Assembly (NCBI GenBank): GCA_001414485.1
Contig: LLEY01000062.1
Coordinates: 186,001 to 250,000 of the forward strand
Origin: Calycina herbarum
Lineage: Eukaryota; Ascomycota; Leotiomycetes; Helotiales; Pezizellaceae
Direction: 5' to 3'
Length of the DNA stretch: 64,000 nucleotides
The stretch's first letter is position 1. The number at the start of each line of letters is the position of its first letter. Positions 46,353-58,500 of the stretch are shown in pieces. The notes below the pieces were generated by a model. The model was not told the DNA's origin. It made no database searches and was given only the letters and a program-made list of their open reading frames with translations. A program made the position numbers and the translations under genes.

Positions 46353-47840
46353 TTTGATGTTGTTTCTGGTGACTCCTAAGTGCGTTTCAGAGCTTGCAAA
46401 AATATTTCTTCGAAGGAAAATTTGTAAGCGAGGCCCGGCACCTGAGAGTGAATTTAGACCAAGAACACTAAAAGGTATATTCTCAAAATAGCGTGAGTTA
46501 GTACGGAGTATGGAAATTAAATGAGCACAAGAAATCATCTCTCTCAGCGTCTGTCACAAACATAGTCACATGATCAAAAAATACACCATTACTTGCGACC
46601 CCGCAACGGGATAAGTTAACGACAACTACAATCGCAAAAATACAAGAAAAATATGACCAGATGCACACGATGCTATTCTACAATCCCTTTGAAAGTTGGA
46701 CTTTTTTATGCTATTTGTGTCGCGTTATGTGCGTTAGTACAATGGTGCCACTTTCAGTGTCCACCGCGAGCCTGCTCTACCATGAACTGGTTCGGCAACT
46801 ACGGTAAAACTTGTTACAATACTTAAGGAGAATGATGTGGATATTTGAGTAATGATGAGTAGCCTTGAGTAGTGTTGAGTAGCGTTGAGTAGTAGGGTGC
46901 GATTTGCAACAAATATGCAAGTATCACGTGGGGTGCCACAGACAAGCCACCAGTATTTGCTGCTATTCAGTTTTAAACTTGATAAGTTAACGAAATTATA
47001 TAAAATGGTTTAGCATAATTGAATTGCGAAAGAAGACTTTCGAGAAGTCTTGAGATAACTATGAAGATTAAATTTCTCACTTTCCTACGTTACCTTTGAT
47101 TCTTCTAGCTTCTTAGAGAAAAGTACATCGGGGATACTCACCAGAAGGAGACGTTTGATATCACTATTTACCCTGTATTATTCTCCCGGGGCGAGTTCCT
47201 CATGGGAAATCGCCTTGGTTTTATAACTCTATTATGAATAATGACTGTGTACACATCACCTTTTAGAACATTACGGAGTGCTTAGCATCCAAAAATAGTT
47301 CTGAGCGAGATATAGTGCTGATGCGGGGCTGTTAATCTGTACCTTGGTGAAGATCCTCAGCTCGAGACTCGGATCCTTCAAACCTCACTGCGAAATCAGG
47401 TCGAAAAATCTTCTGGAAATACTCCGTACTTGATATTGCGGCGCAAACCCCACTTTCAAAGTATCCCTAGCAATTTTAAACTCACGAACTGTTGTCCTGT
47501 TTAGGTTGGTAGCTCCCAAGCAGGGATTTGAGCAGTGAAATCGTGTTATACCAACCAATCACCAAGTGCTTCTAAGCATCGCAAAATCCTTCCAATGAGC
47601 GCCAAAGTAACATTACAGTTAGGTAAAATTATGGCTCATCAAAAGACCTTCCCATGTCTACCTTGAACATTGACACCAGAATTAAATAAGGTTCCTTATT
47701 GACCCACCTTTCCCATTCTTTAATATATTATCGTGGCTCCGACTTCTACTCTGAAAGTTTGTTGACTATACTTCCAGATACAAGCCATATAATATATCTT
47801 CATTTACCTCTACTCTGTCGTCATAAACTCCTCATACATA
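46353..47840. other. Intergenic region with short repeats
   Basis: Divergent upstream regions of the TPR gene and the GH43 gene. It contains a 10-bp tandem repeat at 46847-46891 and an 8-bp inverted repeat (GGTTGGTA/TACCAACC) at 47504-47556. AT-rich near 46970-47050. Confidence 0.45.
46847..46891. repeat. 10-bp tandem repeat, unit TGAGTAGYGT
   Basis: Four adjacent imperfect units of TGAGTAG plus three variable bases, preceded by TTGAGTAATGA. Confidence 0.7.
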
Positions 47841-48812
47841 ATGTCTTTCAGCCTCCTATCCGCCGCGCTCCTTTTCGCACGAGTAGTCACCAGCTCACCA
47901 GCCTCCGAACGAGAACTCGACAAGCGTGCACTTGCACCAGTACTTAGTACAAACTTCCCAGATCCAGCTGTTATTTACGATTCTGCATCCGCAAACGGCA
48001 AGTTCTTGGCCTTCGCCACACAAGGAAACGGCCACAAAGTTCAAGTAGCACAGAGTTCAGTGGGTTGGGGAGGACCATGGACCTTACTCGACAAAGATCT
48101 CCTCCCGACACCAGGATCATGGTCGACGGGAACAGACATTTGGGCTCCAGATGTTCGAAAAACCGGCTCAAAATATGTCCTTTACTACGCTGCTGGATTG
48201 AAAGCCGATCCCACTAAGCATTGCGTCGGAAGTGCGACAGCAGATAACGTTCTTGGTCCTTATACCGCACAACCAGAGCCCATCGGTTGTCCGCTCGTGG
48301 CAGGTGGAGCAATCGACATTTCCGGCTTCACAGACACCGATGGTAAACGATACGTGGTGTACAAAGTCGATGGAAATGGTCTCTGCGGCAACCCAAATAC
48401 AGGCCCTCAGGCCACACCTTTCTTGCTTCAGGAAATGGCAGAAGATGGTATCACCACAGTGGGAGACCCAGTTGACATTCTCGATAAAGGGGTCGGCGAT
48501 GGACCACTTATCGAAGCACCAAATCTCATCAAAGTCAAGGGCGTATATTTCGTCTTTTTCAGCAGCAACTGTTATAACTCTGGGTTGTACGATATTAGTT
48601 ATGCGACTGCCACTTCAATCAAGGGGCCTTATGTCAAGGCAAATGCCTTGCTTCTACCCGGTAATTCTTGGGGGTTGGTCAATCCAGGCGGAGCGCAAGC
48701 AACGGATGATGGGAAGAGTTTAGTGTTCCATGCGGATTGCCTGACAAATGGTGCTAGATGTATGTATTATAGGGATATCAATATTAATGGGAGGGTTGTT
48801 ACTTTCGCCTAG
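47841..48812 (+). CDS. Secreted glycoside hydrolase family 43 protein
   Basis: Intronless, 323 aa. Residues 1-19 form a signal peptide, and DKR at residues 27-29 is a likely Kex2 cleavage site. The five-bladed propeller pattern is visible. The catalytic candidates are Asp41 in NFPDPAVIYD (base), Asp159 in GGAIDISGFTD (pKa-setting) and Glu225 in PLIEAPNLIK (acid), plus the IWAPDVR strand. GH43 enzymes act on arabinan or xylan side chains (arabinanase, arabinofuranosidase, xylosidase); which one cannot be read here. A role in plant cell-wall breakdown is inferred. There is no carbohydrate-binding module. The leader has a TATA-like ATATAATATATC near 47790. Confidence 0.9.
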   Translation: MSFSLLSAALLFARVVTSSPASERELDKRALAPVLSTNFPDPAVIYDSASANGKFLAFATQGNGHKVQVAQSSVGWGGPWTLLDKDLLPTPGSWSTGTDIWAPDVRKTGSKYVLYYAAGLKADPTKHCVGSATADNVLGPYTAQPEPIGCPLVAGGAIDISGFTDTDGKRYVVYKVDGNGLCGNPNTGPQATPFLLQEMAEDGITTVGDPVDILDKGVGDGPLIEAPNLIKVKGVYFVFFSSNCYNSGLYDISYATATSIKGPYVKANALLLPGNSWGLVNPGGAQATDDGKSLVFHADCLTNGARCMYYRDININGRVVTFA

Positions 48813-49887
48813 ATTCATTCTCTGAGGGACTCTGTAATAGCGTGGAGGTTAGGAAAGTGGCGATTGGGAATTCTAAATCAGAGAATTGTTCATTCGTTGT
48901 TGCAGGACGAAAGAAATTTGTCTTATTCGTATCCTCCTTGTCAAGTTCCAGCGATTTAAAATTTAATGCGCTATTTCTGAGGAAAATGGAAACTGAGATG
49001 GTTGTGGTATTCACCACGTTCAGATATTTATACGAAAGCTCGTTCATTTAATTATACTATTTGACAGATTCAGGACATTTGAAATCAACGAGTGAACTTC
49101 CGACGATGAGCGATGAATGAATTTAGTTGAGTTAACTCTATTATTCAACATATTTAGGACATTCAGAATCATCGAGTGAAATTCCAGTAAATAGTTGACT
49201 TCAATTTGCTCCGTTTGGCATAATTGTTCGACAACAACAAGAAACTCAAAATAAATGAAGGGAATTACGAGAACTTCCACCTACATACTTACATGCTTCC
49301 TTCCAGTATATTTTGATGTAAATGTCACGTGTTTCGGTCCTCTTGGGACTTTGTTGCGGTATATGGATTTTCGTTTGGCAGTTGTAGCCTAGTGGCTAGT
49401 TTTAAAAATTCAAGAAGGCGTAGTATTGAGGAGCGAAGAGGGTTTGATATTAAAGTAGGGGGATAGAGATTGAAGATACGGAATCGAAGATATATGACAG
49501 GGACCTAATTATTGTGAATCCACACGTTACTTTTAGGATAGCAATTACTATATCACGTCTCACAAAAATAGCAATGAGACTACGACATTTGATACAGAAG
49601 ATACAGTTGAAGTTATGGAAAATTTTCACTTACCACAAATTGTTGTCAAATTTTGAGGACAAAATATATATTTTAAGCGAGGTTACGATAAGCAAGTACA
49701 TTCCTGTCTTTTTTCTTACCCCCGACACTTTTCAATCGATAAACTTCTTCCAGATCAATCGCACACTATTATTCATCAAATATAGTTTATATGGATTATC
49801 ACAATTCTGTCCACTTTAAGCCACATCTGCTGTGAGCTAGAACACACTCTCACGCACCCATTTTCGAATCTAAGAATATGATCCAGC
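48813..49887. other. AT-rich intergenic region
   Basis: Convergent 3' ends of the GH43 and amidase genes. AT-rich, with an imperfect direct repeat at 49062-49200. The open frame at 49514-49819 reflects base composition only. Confidence 0.45.
49062..49200. repeat. Imperfect direct repeat, about 77-bp spacing
   Basis: Two diverged copies share ATTTGACAGATTCAGGACAT-like and CGAGTGAA-CTTCC blocks (first copy near 49064, second near 49140). Confidence 0.5.
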
Positions 49888-51745
49888 TCATTTCCCATTC
49901 AAAATTGAATCCACAACCCCAGCGACAACAGCCGAAGCCTGATCATCCTGTCTCCTCCCCAAGACCTGGATCCCAACAGGTGCTCCCTTATAATCCTCAG
50001 GCCCGGTATCTGCACACCAAAATTTAGTAAACATCCCCTTCTATTTCTCCATCTCCGTCATTGGTGATCACTTACATAGTTTATACAATTCCTCATCCTC
50101 TTGGCTGTAAAACTTTCTTCCATTTTCAACGACGTCTCTCTCCTCAACCTTCCCAACAGGAATCACAAAACCCGGATAATCCAACAAATTCCAGAGAACA
50201 GTATAACTCACCGTCCCCCAAGTATCATGCGAGACCGCGGTGTGGGGTGCTGGAGGCATAATAATAGCATCAAGTTGGTGTTCCTTCCAGATATTGTTAT
50301 ATATCGTTAAGATGTCTTGGTGTTTTTTGTTAAGAGCAAGGTAATCTGGGACTGTTTTGGGTGGCGGAGGGGAAGATGTTGGGTCGATGGTTATGAGGTT
50401 GAGCTTTTGAACTGAGGGGATAAGGGGTTCTGACGTTTGGTTCAGGAGGCTGATAAGGTGCTGTGAGATGTTAGGGAGTGAAAATAGACAAGTGAGGAGG
50501 CGGAGGAAAACAAACCTCATTCCCATAAATACCCAACAACTCCCCAACAAGTTCCCCAACCTCCTTCATTCTTGGGAGTTCAATATCCACAACCGTAACC
50601 CCTGCCTTTTCCAACTTCGAAACACTCTCCTCCAATCCCCTCTTCACAGGCGGAGTAGTAGACCAAACACCATCGTCCCGCACAACACCAACCCTCAGCT
50701 TCTTCGGGCCCCTCAATCTCTCAAACTCATTTTCTTCTTTCTCGCTTACCCACCTCATTCTCAAACACCCTGCATCCCATTCCGCCGCCCCAGCCTTCAC
50801 AATCTCCCCAACAACCCAGCTACACACCCTAACACTTGTCGCCAAGGGTCCAGCAACAGCTTCAATACCAACCCCCTCCCATCCCTCTGGAAAAGGCATT
50901 CTCTGTCCCGAAAACGGCACAACACCCGCGGAAGGTTTAAACCCATAAACCCCATCACAAAGTGCAGGAATTCTAATACTCCCAGCTAAATCCGTCGCAA
51001 AACCAAGCACACTCCCTTTCAACGCAATCAACACACCTTCTCCACCACTTGAGCCACCAGCAGTGAGAGAAGTGTTATAAGGGTTAAGTGTGCGTCCGAA
51101 GACATGGTTGTGAGAGTCAGCTGTCATAAGTGTTTGAGGAATGTTGGTTTTGACATAAAGCACAGCACCTAGAGAGAGCAGGAGAGCTGGGAGGGGGGAG
51201 TATTCTGTTGAAGGGCGGTTGATCAAAGCAGTAAGACCTATTGTTGCGTCTGTTCCTGGGATTTGGTAGGAGTCTTTGACTGAGATGGGAAGACCGTGGA
51301 GAGGACCAGGGGGCTTAGAAGGGTTGGCGAGACGGTCGGTATCGAGTTCCTGGGCGCGTTTGATGGCCATGTCGAACATAGTTTCTGTGAGGCAGTTTGT
51401 CTACACTTACGAATTAGTTCTTCATTAGGTCATGATATAGATGGAAAGACTGACCAGTTGTCCAACAGCAGCAGCCCTTTTACAAAAGGCCCTCGTTACT
51501 TCCTCCGCACTCCATTTGCCAATCTTGATTCCCTCCACAATATCGATAGCATCGTTGTTCTCAGTAATATCCCATTCATTTCCTGACCAGAAACTTGAGT
51601 GCTCGTCAGGAACATGGAGAGAGGAAGTGCTTCTATGGTCAGTTGTGTAGTCTTTTGGGTCGATTCTCCATTCTACAGGAATAAGAAGACGCTGTTGGTC
51701 TTGCTTTTGTTTGGCTAGCGCCTGCCATTTTGGTTTAGAGGCCAT
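49888..51745 (-). CDS. Amidase-signature family hydrolase (acetamidase-like)
   Basis: Exons 51745-51455, 51400-50516, 50460-50076 and 50009-49888 give 560 aa. The amidase-signature Ser-cisSer-Lys triad is intact: Lys139 in LPISVKDSYQ, Ser214 in LTAGGSSGGEG and nucleophile Ser238 in DLAGSIRIPA. The N-terminal WEWRIDPKDY-like segment (PVEWRIDPKDYTT) and the C-terminal DYPGFVIPVGKV and GAPVGIQVLGRR are typical of fungal general amidases of about 550 aa. The enzyme hydrolyses carboxamides, releasing ammonia; substrate unknown. No signal peptide, so probably cytosolic. Introns are 54, 55 and 66 nt. Intron 2 uses a weak GTTTGT donor, but its acceptor restores conserved frame. Confidence 0.88.
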
Positions 51746-53225
51746 TTTTGAGGTTTGAAGTGGATGGAGATGAGTGAGAAATGATGTAACTCTACGAAAA
51801 GACATAGGAGAAGAACCAATTTATACCCAAAAAGCTTTTTTATTTTCACATACAATTCTCCAAAAATTCTAGGTGCTTGGTAAGAATACACACGATCGTC
51901 ACACCTCTTTCGGTCTCCCACTGAGCTTCATCTCATATAAAACAACAAAACCTACCGAGTCCCCATCAGGTTCCACACCTCCACATACTGAATTGAACAA
52001 TGTTATTAGGCATGAGTACGAAACGTAATAGTTTTTATTAGAGAAATGCTTAATATTTGTAAGTAAACCTGAAATCCTCGGTGTTAAGACGAAACTTCTC
52101 ATCGCTCGTGGGAATAAATTACAAACAAGAGAATTGAGCTTCAGGGTGGGAGCCGGTCGTAAGTTTAACGAAGTTTTCAGTATACATATGGAAATTCCGA
52201 CACTTTTAATTAAACTTGCGATGAATATAACATAATAATTTTGAGCAAATATTGAAGTATAATCCCAACTTTCTTCAAGTAATTTCATTATTCTCAAACT
52301 TTTAAAATAATTTTATTTATCAACTGAACTAATTAAAACCCATGAATTAAACCGCTGAAGTGAATATTTTAGCATCATCTGGTCACTAAATAATAAATTC
52401 TGTTCTTCTAAACTATTTCTAAAATTGAATCAAATAAATGAACTTGCGATGAGCAATAAACCGCTCACATCCTAAATTTGACGGATATCACAATTTCAAT
52501 TGTTTTCGTTGAGCATCAAACTACATCAAAACGACCGCAAGGACCGTTGTAGACATTGGTAACCATCACCCGAACCCTTAGTCACCTCTCCTCTGATGGG
52601 CTGACCAGCCGAAAAAGTGTTCGGTTGATCAAATGAAAGATAATACAAGCCGCCGCTTAACAAAAGCCACCTTGACAGAAGCCAGCCGCAGAACACATTT
52701 ACGTGTTTCTTCTTCAGTATTACATGGGTTGTTGAATTGACAGCTCAACCCCTATCCAAGCCTGCAACTTGGCAATGGGAGCCTTTTTGACAATTCCACA
52801 ACCGACATTATGTTATATGCGCAAAGATCATCTGTTACACCAGAAAAGCAAGTCATCCTCTATTGCTTGTATATAAAAATAAAATATGGGGAAAGAACAA
52901 TCAAATGCTTTGCACAAGAATTTAATATCTGACTTCCCAAGTCCCTCAAGAGAGCCAAGGCAAAAAGGACGTTTTGGTAAATACATGGAAATGGCAATAC
53001 CACCAGAGAAGATAATTGTCTATTCATGCAGCACCTTTAAATACAACTTCGGAAGTGTGCACTCACTTGAGAGTATATCTTTCAAAATTGGATTTACAGG
53101 CCAAGATACGCGAGTTCGAAAAGAGCCCTCAAAGCATTCTATCCAATCTAAGGCCTACGCTAGTATGCAGCAGATAGCGAACGTATACTACCACTCCACG
53201 CAATTCAACATATGGCAGCAAGACT
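51746..53225. other. AT-rich intergenic region, no gene recognised
   Basis: About 1.5 kb, AT-rich between 51980 and 52480. Open frames at 51899-52297 (minus) and 52886-53239 (plus) have no motif and biased composition. Confidence 0.45.
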
Positions 53226-54026
53226 TCAGTCCTCCATAATGAATTTCAAAAATGCTTGCGCAACCACAACCCCATCTTGATATTTATCCGCTCTTCCCAA
53301 GGCTTCCTCAAAAGTAGCGTCGTCGAATATTCCTTGTGCGTGTCGAAGGGTCAATATCTCTCTCATGATATCGCCATTAAACTCGGGATGTCCTTGAACA
53401 GTGAGTAACCGCTTGGCCGCGTACATTCCCTGAACACTACACTTTTCCGTGTATGCCAACTCCTCGACACCTGCGGGGTATTCGTAGACGATATCTCGGT
53501 GCATTTGATGTAGTGCCTTTCCTTTTCAGCTTCATCCGACATATAGAAGAATTCTACTTACCAATGAAGGCTGCCCAAATAACTCCTGCCCCCTTTTCGT
53601 CAAATCCATAGCCATAACGCTCAACTCCCACCCTTTATCACTTCTATCCACTTTGGCATTCAACGCTCTCCCAATAATCTGGTGGCCAAAGCAGACACCA
53701 ACTAATCTCACTCTTCTTTGTGCCAACACTTGCTTTGTGAATTCCACCAGCTTCAGTATCCAAGGGTCGTTGTCGTAGGAGTTGTGTTTCGAGCCGGACA
53801 TTACGATGCCATCTATATCTTCTAATTTTGGGTATTCTTGTGCGTCCACGACGTCGAACGTTGATAATGCTAGCCCGGATTCGGAGGAGAACCCCGTTAG
53901 TAAAGAGTCTGCTCCTTTCTTTAGGAGAGTGGTGAAGATATCTCCATAACGACCGTATTTCGCCTTGACGTTGTCGTTTGGTGTATCGCATTCGAGGATG
54001 GCGATTCGAAGTGGGAGAGGTGGCAT
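53226..54026 (-). CDS. Class I glutamine amidotransferase-like protein
   Basis: Exons 54026-53562 and 53516-53226 give 251 aa. The GATase1 fold is complete: SGSKHNSYDNDPWI oxyanion region, nucleophile Cys112 in GVCFGHQII, and His198/Glu200 in QGHPEF. It matches the stand-alone amidotransferase-like proteins of fungi (S. pombe C13C5.04 type), which hydrolyse glutamine or gamma-glutamyl groups; the physiological substrate is unknown. No synthetase domain is fused. The intron is short (45 nt); its acceptor GGAAAG at 53517 is the one that keeps ALHQMHRDIV in frame. Cytosolic. Confidence 0.87.
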
Positions 54027-55146
54027 TTTGTGGGCGAGAATTGGGATTTAATAGGTGTCACGAAATGAAGTCTATCAGACACGAAATATTCAAGTATTCT
54101 GTAAGTTCTGTGGTGTTGAGTTCAAGGATGGGATTGGGATTGGAAATGACGGGACCCTTCCACGATAACGATAAGACATGCCCCTCATCTGGACAGTCTT
54201 TGTAGACGCGGAGTGAATACTTTAATTTGTATTATAGTTTCAGACTAAATTTTTTAAAACAAGTGAGAAGCTCTAGGAAAATATTTAATCTTGCCCCTTG
54301 GAATTTAGAGTAATAAGGCAGTTGCGAACCTGAAGCAATTATTGCTTTTACTTGAGACTCCTACCCTACCCCTCGCTCCGGTCTCGGCCCGGTGATATAG
54401 CAGGGAGTTCTTCACCCCACTTTCCAGCCAACCAATGAGGTGAAAAGTGCGATTCAGCTTCCTTCTCGTTCTGTCCTCGCCTCCATCGTCCTTTTCCTTT
54501 CCCATGGTATGTTGTGATAACTCCACCAAAGCACGTAACCTATATGGAAAATCCATCAGAGAACCTCTATTATCTACGACACATAACTTCGTCAATCCAC
54601 CAAGGAGCCGCTTTGTTATTACACACCAGAGATCCATCAGGAGAAAGAGCCTCCATCCCTTAGTCCCTCTAGCAACTCAACTAGCTCAATGGTAGGACGG
54701 TCCACCTATGCACCTCCGGGGCTATCTCGCATGCAGCCACTTGGCTAGCCAATGCCGACGGACGGTAAGAAAATAGCTATCTCCCCGTAGTACAGTATTT
54801 CTGTATTTCTTTCTCAAGTCACCCGACCAGTTTTCCTACATCTATTTCCTCTATTTCCTCTATCTCCTCTATCTCCTCCCTCGGTGCTGGGGTTCTGTGG
54901 CAACGTCGACTTAGAGATTGCTGCTGACAGTTGCCAATATCGATTGGAGCTTCAATTGTTCACGCTTGGTTGCTACAGACAAGGGAAGGTTGTCCTGTGA
55001 ACGTCCATTGAGCGTTCCCCAGTGAACATTGAGCTCACCGCATGAGTCACTTGCGCCACTCTTGTGCGAATATATATTCAGCGTCAGGGCCTCTTTTCCT
55101 CTAAATACCATATTTCCGTTTCTGGAAATATACGTTGATACGCAAC
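54027..55146. other. Divergent intergenic region
   Basis: Upstream of both the amidotransferase and the MFS gene. It contains a 9-bp tandem repeat at 54841-54876. A tRNA-like A-box near 54685 was rejected. Confidence 0.4.
54841..54876. repeat. 9-bp tandem repeat, unit TCTATYTCC, four copies
   Basis: Two TCTATTTCC units are followed by two TCTATCTCC units, in the leader region about 270 bp upstream of the MFS start. Confidence 0.85.
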
Positions 55147-57209
55147 ATGGCTCCGAATCGCGGTCGTTCCGGGAGTCCAGGCGGCACTACCGAAAATACG
55201 TCACTTCTCTCAGCTGCTGAAAATGGCTTTCCCAGCAACGGATCAACAACTCGATATGGAACTCAGAGAGACGAAGATGATGAGGAGGGGACCGAAATCG
55301 ACCCAAACGAATTTGACAATCTCCTCTCCCGCTCAGAGAGTATCACAACTGGGCTGGGAATAGAAGTTGGCTCTCAAGAGACTGCCATGCTCAGGGGCCC
55401 ACGAAGATACCGTTCCAAACAACATATTCGAAATCACAGTCATGAAAGTCGAAGAAAATCCTTCAGCACCATTGGAAGTAACGCGGACATAATTGAAGAG
55501 TCCGGCGAGGAGAGCGATGAGGATGCTGAACCAAAATCACCCTTCATGGGAGGCGTTAGCGTTGCACAATTCTGGGTGATATTTAGCGGCGTTCTCATCA
55601 GTTACTTCGTCGCCTGTTTTGATTCTACAATTATGGTTTCTTCTCATCCAATCATCACTTCCTACTTTCAGAGCTCCAACAGCGCATCATGGTTGTCTAC
55701 TGCCTTTTTGTTGACTTCAACAAGTTTCCAACCCCTATTTGGTCGTCTATCAGATACGATTGGACGAAAAACACCCTACGTTTTTACGATGGCTGTATTT
55801 CTGGGTGCTACTCTATGGTGTGCTCTGGCTCAATCGATGTTGAGCTTCATCCTGGCTCGAGCACTCTGCGGTCTGGGTGCTGGAGGCATGATGTCGTTGG
55901 GTTCTATTATCACAAGCGACCTTGTGCCAATTGAGATTCGTGGTGCTTATCAGTCCTACATCAATATGATTTTCGGCGTTGGGTCGGCCCTCGGTGCTGC
56001 TCTGGGCGGCGCTATTGCTGATAATTTGGGTTGGCGCTGGGAGTTTGGCGTTCAACTTCCCGCATTGGCAGCATGTCTATTGATCGCGTGCTTTACGGTG
56101 CCCAGCGACTTGGGTCTGCCCAAAGGGACTCAGACGAAGAGTCTTTGGGAAGCCATGAAGGTGTTTGATTATAGGGGGTCAATTCTACTAACCACTTCAA
56201 TCACATTTCTCATCCTTGGATTGGTAAGTCTTATTTCCAAACTGTCCCAATTTCAAACCTAACATTCCTCCAGAATCTAGGCGGAAACGTTTACCCATGG
56301 GCCCATCCATTTGTTATTACATCGCTCGTCATCTTTCTCGTTTGCTTCCCACTATTTATCTGGGTTGAATCTTGGGTTGATCTTCCGATCATGCCTCTCC
56401 ACCTCCTACTTCGAAACCCGCGTGCGGGCCTCATTCTCTCCAACAGCATCGGAGCTATCATCTCCAACGCAGTAATGTTCAATGTACCCCTCTATTTCCA
56501 AGCTGTCCTCCTCGAATCCGCGACCAACTCGGGTTTGCGTCTCATCGTCCCTTCCATTGCCGCGTCTGTTGTCGGCACCGCTACTGGATTTATAATTACA
56601 TACAACAAGCGTCTAAAGCCTCCTTTGGTTGCGGGAGTTTTCCTGATCTTGATTGGAACCGTGGGACTCTCTACAATGAAACGAGGAATGCCGGAGTGGG
56701 CATATCTTTTGTATCTTATTCCGTCGAGTATGGGTACGGGCTTCATGTTCCCGGCTACTTTCATGGCCGTTCTCGCCGTCTCGGAACAATCTGAGCAAGC
56801 GGTTGTTACTAGTACCTTGATTTTATGGCGTTCCATGGGGATGGTTCTGGGTGTTGCGACTAGTAGTTTTGTTCTGCAGAATGCGTTGTATTATTATCTT
56901 GAGCTTTTTGTCAAGGGGCCGGATAAGTGGCATGTAAGTTTTTCCCTTTGATTTCTCCTCCTTTCCTCCCCATCCCTTCTGTCACTGCTGGAAACGGAGA
57001 TACTAATATGGATACAGGTTATCCAAGAAGTCCGCAAATCCGTCCTCGCTATTCCAACGCTCGAACCGATGTACCGAGAACAAGTTATCGATTCTTATGC
57101 TGCATCTCTGAGAGCAACTTTTATCATGGCTGCTTGTCTTGCTGTTGTTACGATTGCAATTACGCTGCCTTTGAGACTTCCCAAGTTGGGGCAGAGGAAA
57201 ACTACTTGA
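55147..57209 (+). CDS. MFS transporter, vacuolar basic amino acid (VBA-like) type
   Basis: Exons 55147-56223, 56274-56933 and 57018-57209 give 642 aa. A long acidic cytosolic N-terminus of about 140 residues (TENTSLLS dileucine-like signal near residue 16) precedes the membrane domain. The latter opens FWVIFSGVLISYFVACFDST and carries the MFS loop signature FGRLSDTIGRKTPYVF and ARALCGLGAGGMMSLGSII. About 14 hydrophobic segments fit the DHA2 family. Similarity in layout is to Vba1/Vba2-type vacuolar importers of Lys, Arg and His, so vacuolar membrane location is inferred; drug export is an alternative. Both introns keep frame phase 0. Confidence 0.88.
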
Positions 57210-58167
57210 TCCGTATTTCGAAGTTGGTCGCGTTGAATCCTTTGGGAGATAAAATTGAAAATGCAAAGGAGTTTGGGGTTTTCATTATAAAATGCATCGT
57301 ATAAATCGGCTTTCAATTGTGGAATATGGATGGATTTAGCGGGTGCGCAAGAAGTCGGTCTTTATTTATAGATGTGTGGGAATTGCGATACTCTAGTTGA
57401 TTTCTAGATAGACAGCAAAGCACTAATGATCCTAATACCATTCTTTTCCTCTGATTTTTGGAAAGTGAGGGTGCACAATTCTTGATGGGAGGGTGGCTCT
57501 AATCGGCCATCCCCCTCCTACCATGATGATGGCCATTGTTCAATGCGATCACATTGTTGTGCTGCTTGCCTAATGTTGGCTAAGGGGTTGGGATGTTTGC
57601 AAGGGGATCATGGGATTTGGAGTTGGCATGGGGACTTGGGTGTCACGTTTGAGTCGTCGTTTGAGTTGTCAAATCTGTAGGAGTTCAAGTCATTATTTTA
57701 ACTACGTAAATTAGTGGAATGATATTGTTCTTGAAGTACTGAAACAGTTAATTTGTAATAAACGGAGAGGATCATACACATGGTAAACCCAGAACTAGTT
57801 CCAAGTTGTAGCACATTGAAAAGGTAAGATGGGAGAGGAAATTGACCCGGGGGAGGGATCACTGAATCCAAGATGCGCTGGAGGAGATGCTAGAAATGAG
57901 AAGAGAGGTGGAGAAGAGGATGAAAATGGGGGATCGGGAGAAGAAGTAAACTTGGCAGGACATGGAGAATAACTCAATTCAAGGAAATCATGCTGGGAGA
58001 GTATTTCTACTTGGATATTCCAGACGTCTCGGAGAAGAATTTTGCTTGATATATTTTACAAGGATTTTATACTCGTTATTAATCTTAAGAATATGTTTAT
58101 ACTCGTAAATCTCTGTTATGAATTCACTTGTTCTAACCCTTTAGAAAAGCAATAAAGAGCAAACAGA
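57210..58167. other. Gene-free region
   Basis: 3' flank of the MFS gene, then AT-leaning sequence. No gene recognised. The minus-strand frame 57795-57977 is Ser/Pro low-complexity and not believed. Confidence 0.45.
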
Positions 58168-58175
58168 GTTACAGG

Positions 58176-58312
58176 CAGCGTATTAAATGAGTAGAGTAGA
58201 GTAGAGTAGTGACCGTTACTCTACTCTACTCAAGGGATTTTAAGTACTACTCTACTCTACTCACGACTACTCGAGTAGTACTTGAGTAGTTGAGTAGTCT
58301 GTTAATACGCTG
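58176..58312. mobile_element. 137-bp MITE, hAT-like, with 8-bp target duplication
   Basis: Ends are perfect 11-bp inverted repeats, CAGCGTATTAA at 58176-58186 and its complement TTAATACGCTG at 58302-58312. They are flanked directly by identical GTTACAGG at 58168-58175 and 58313-58320. An 8-bp target duplication and CAG-starting ends are typical of hAT elements. The interior is made of GAGTA/TACTC words. A 15-bp perfect stem with an 8-nt loop starts near 58189, and ACTACTCGAGTAGT is a perfect palindrome near 58266. No coding capacity, so it is non-autonomous. Confidence 0.85.
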
Positions 58313-58500
58313 GTTACAGGATTTTAATAATATACTATTATCCTGAGTTATTACTTTCAATTATCTTTTTCTAAATTATCTCGGAAAATAAAGTGGTATT
58401 ACGGAGATAAAGCGGATTTTACTTCATTATATTCTCACTCTATCCAACGGTACGTCGAACTTGACAGTATTAATATAGAACTGACACGTTTCCATTTATA

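Noticed and set aside
46353..46538. 62-codon N-terminal extension of the TPR protein
   Set aside because: In-frame but not protein-like for this family; MAETSIL at 46352 gives the expected start.
47504..47556. Possible tRNA-like or hairpin structure bounded by GGTTGGTA and TACCAACC
   Set aside because: Too short for a tRNA (about 55-58 nt), no proper T-arm, and the B-box match is partial.
49514..49819. 101-codon frame in AT-rich sequence
   Set aside because: Composition is Ile/Leu/Lys-rich as expected from AT bias, with no motif and no clear start context.
54680..54740. A-box-like TAGCTCAATGGTAGG suggesting a tRNA
   Set aside because: No T-loop or matching acceptor stem follows within tRNA length.
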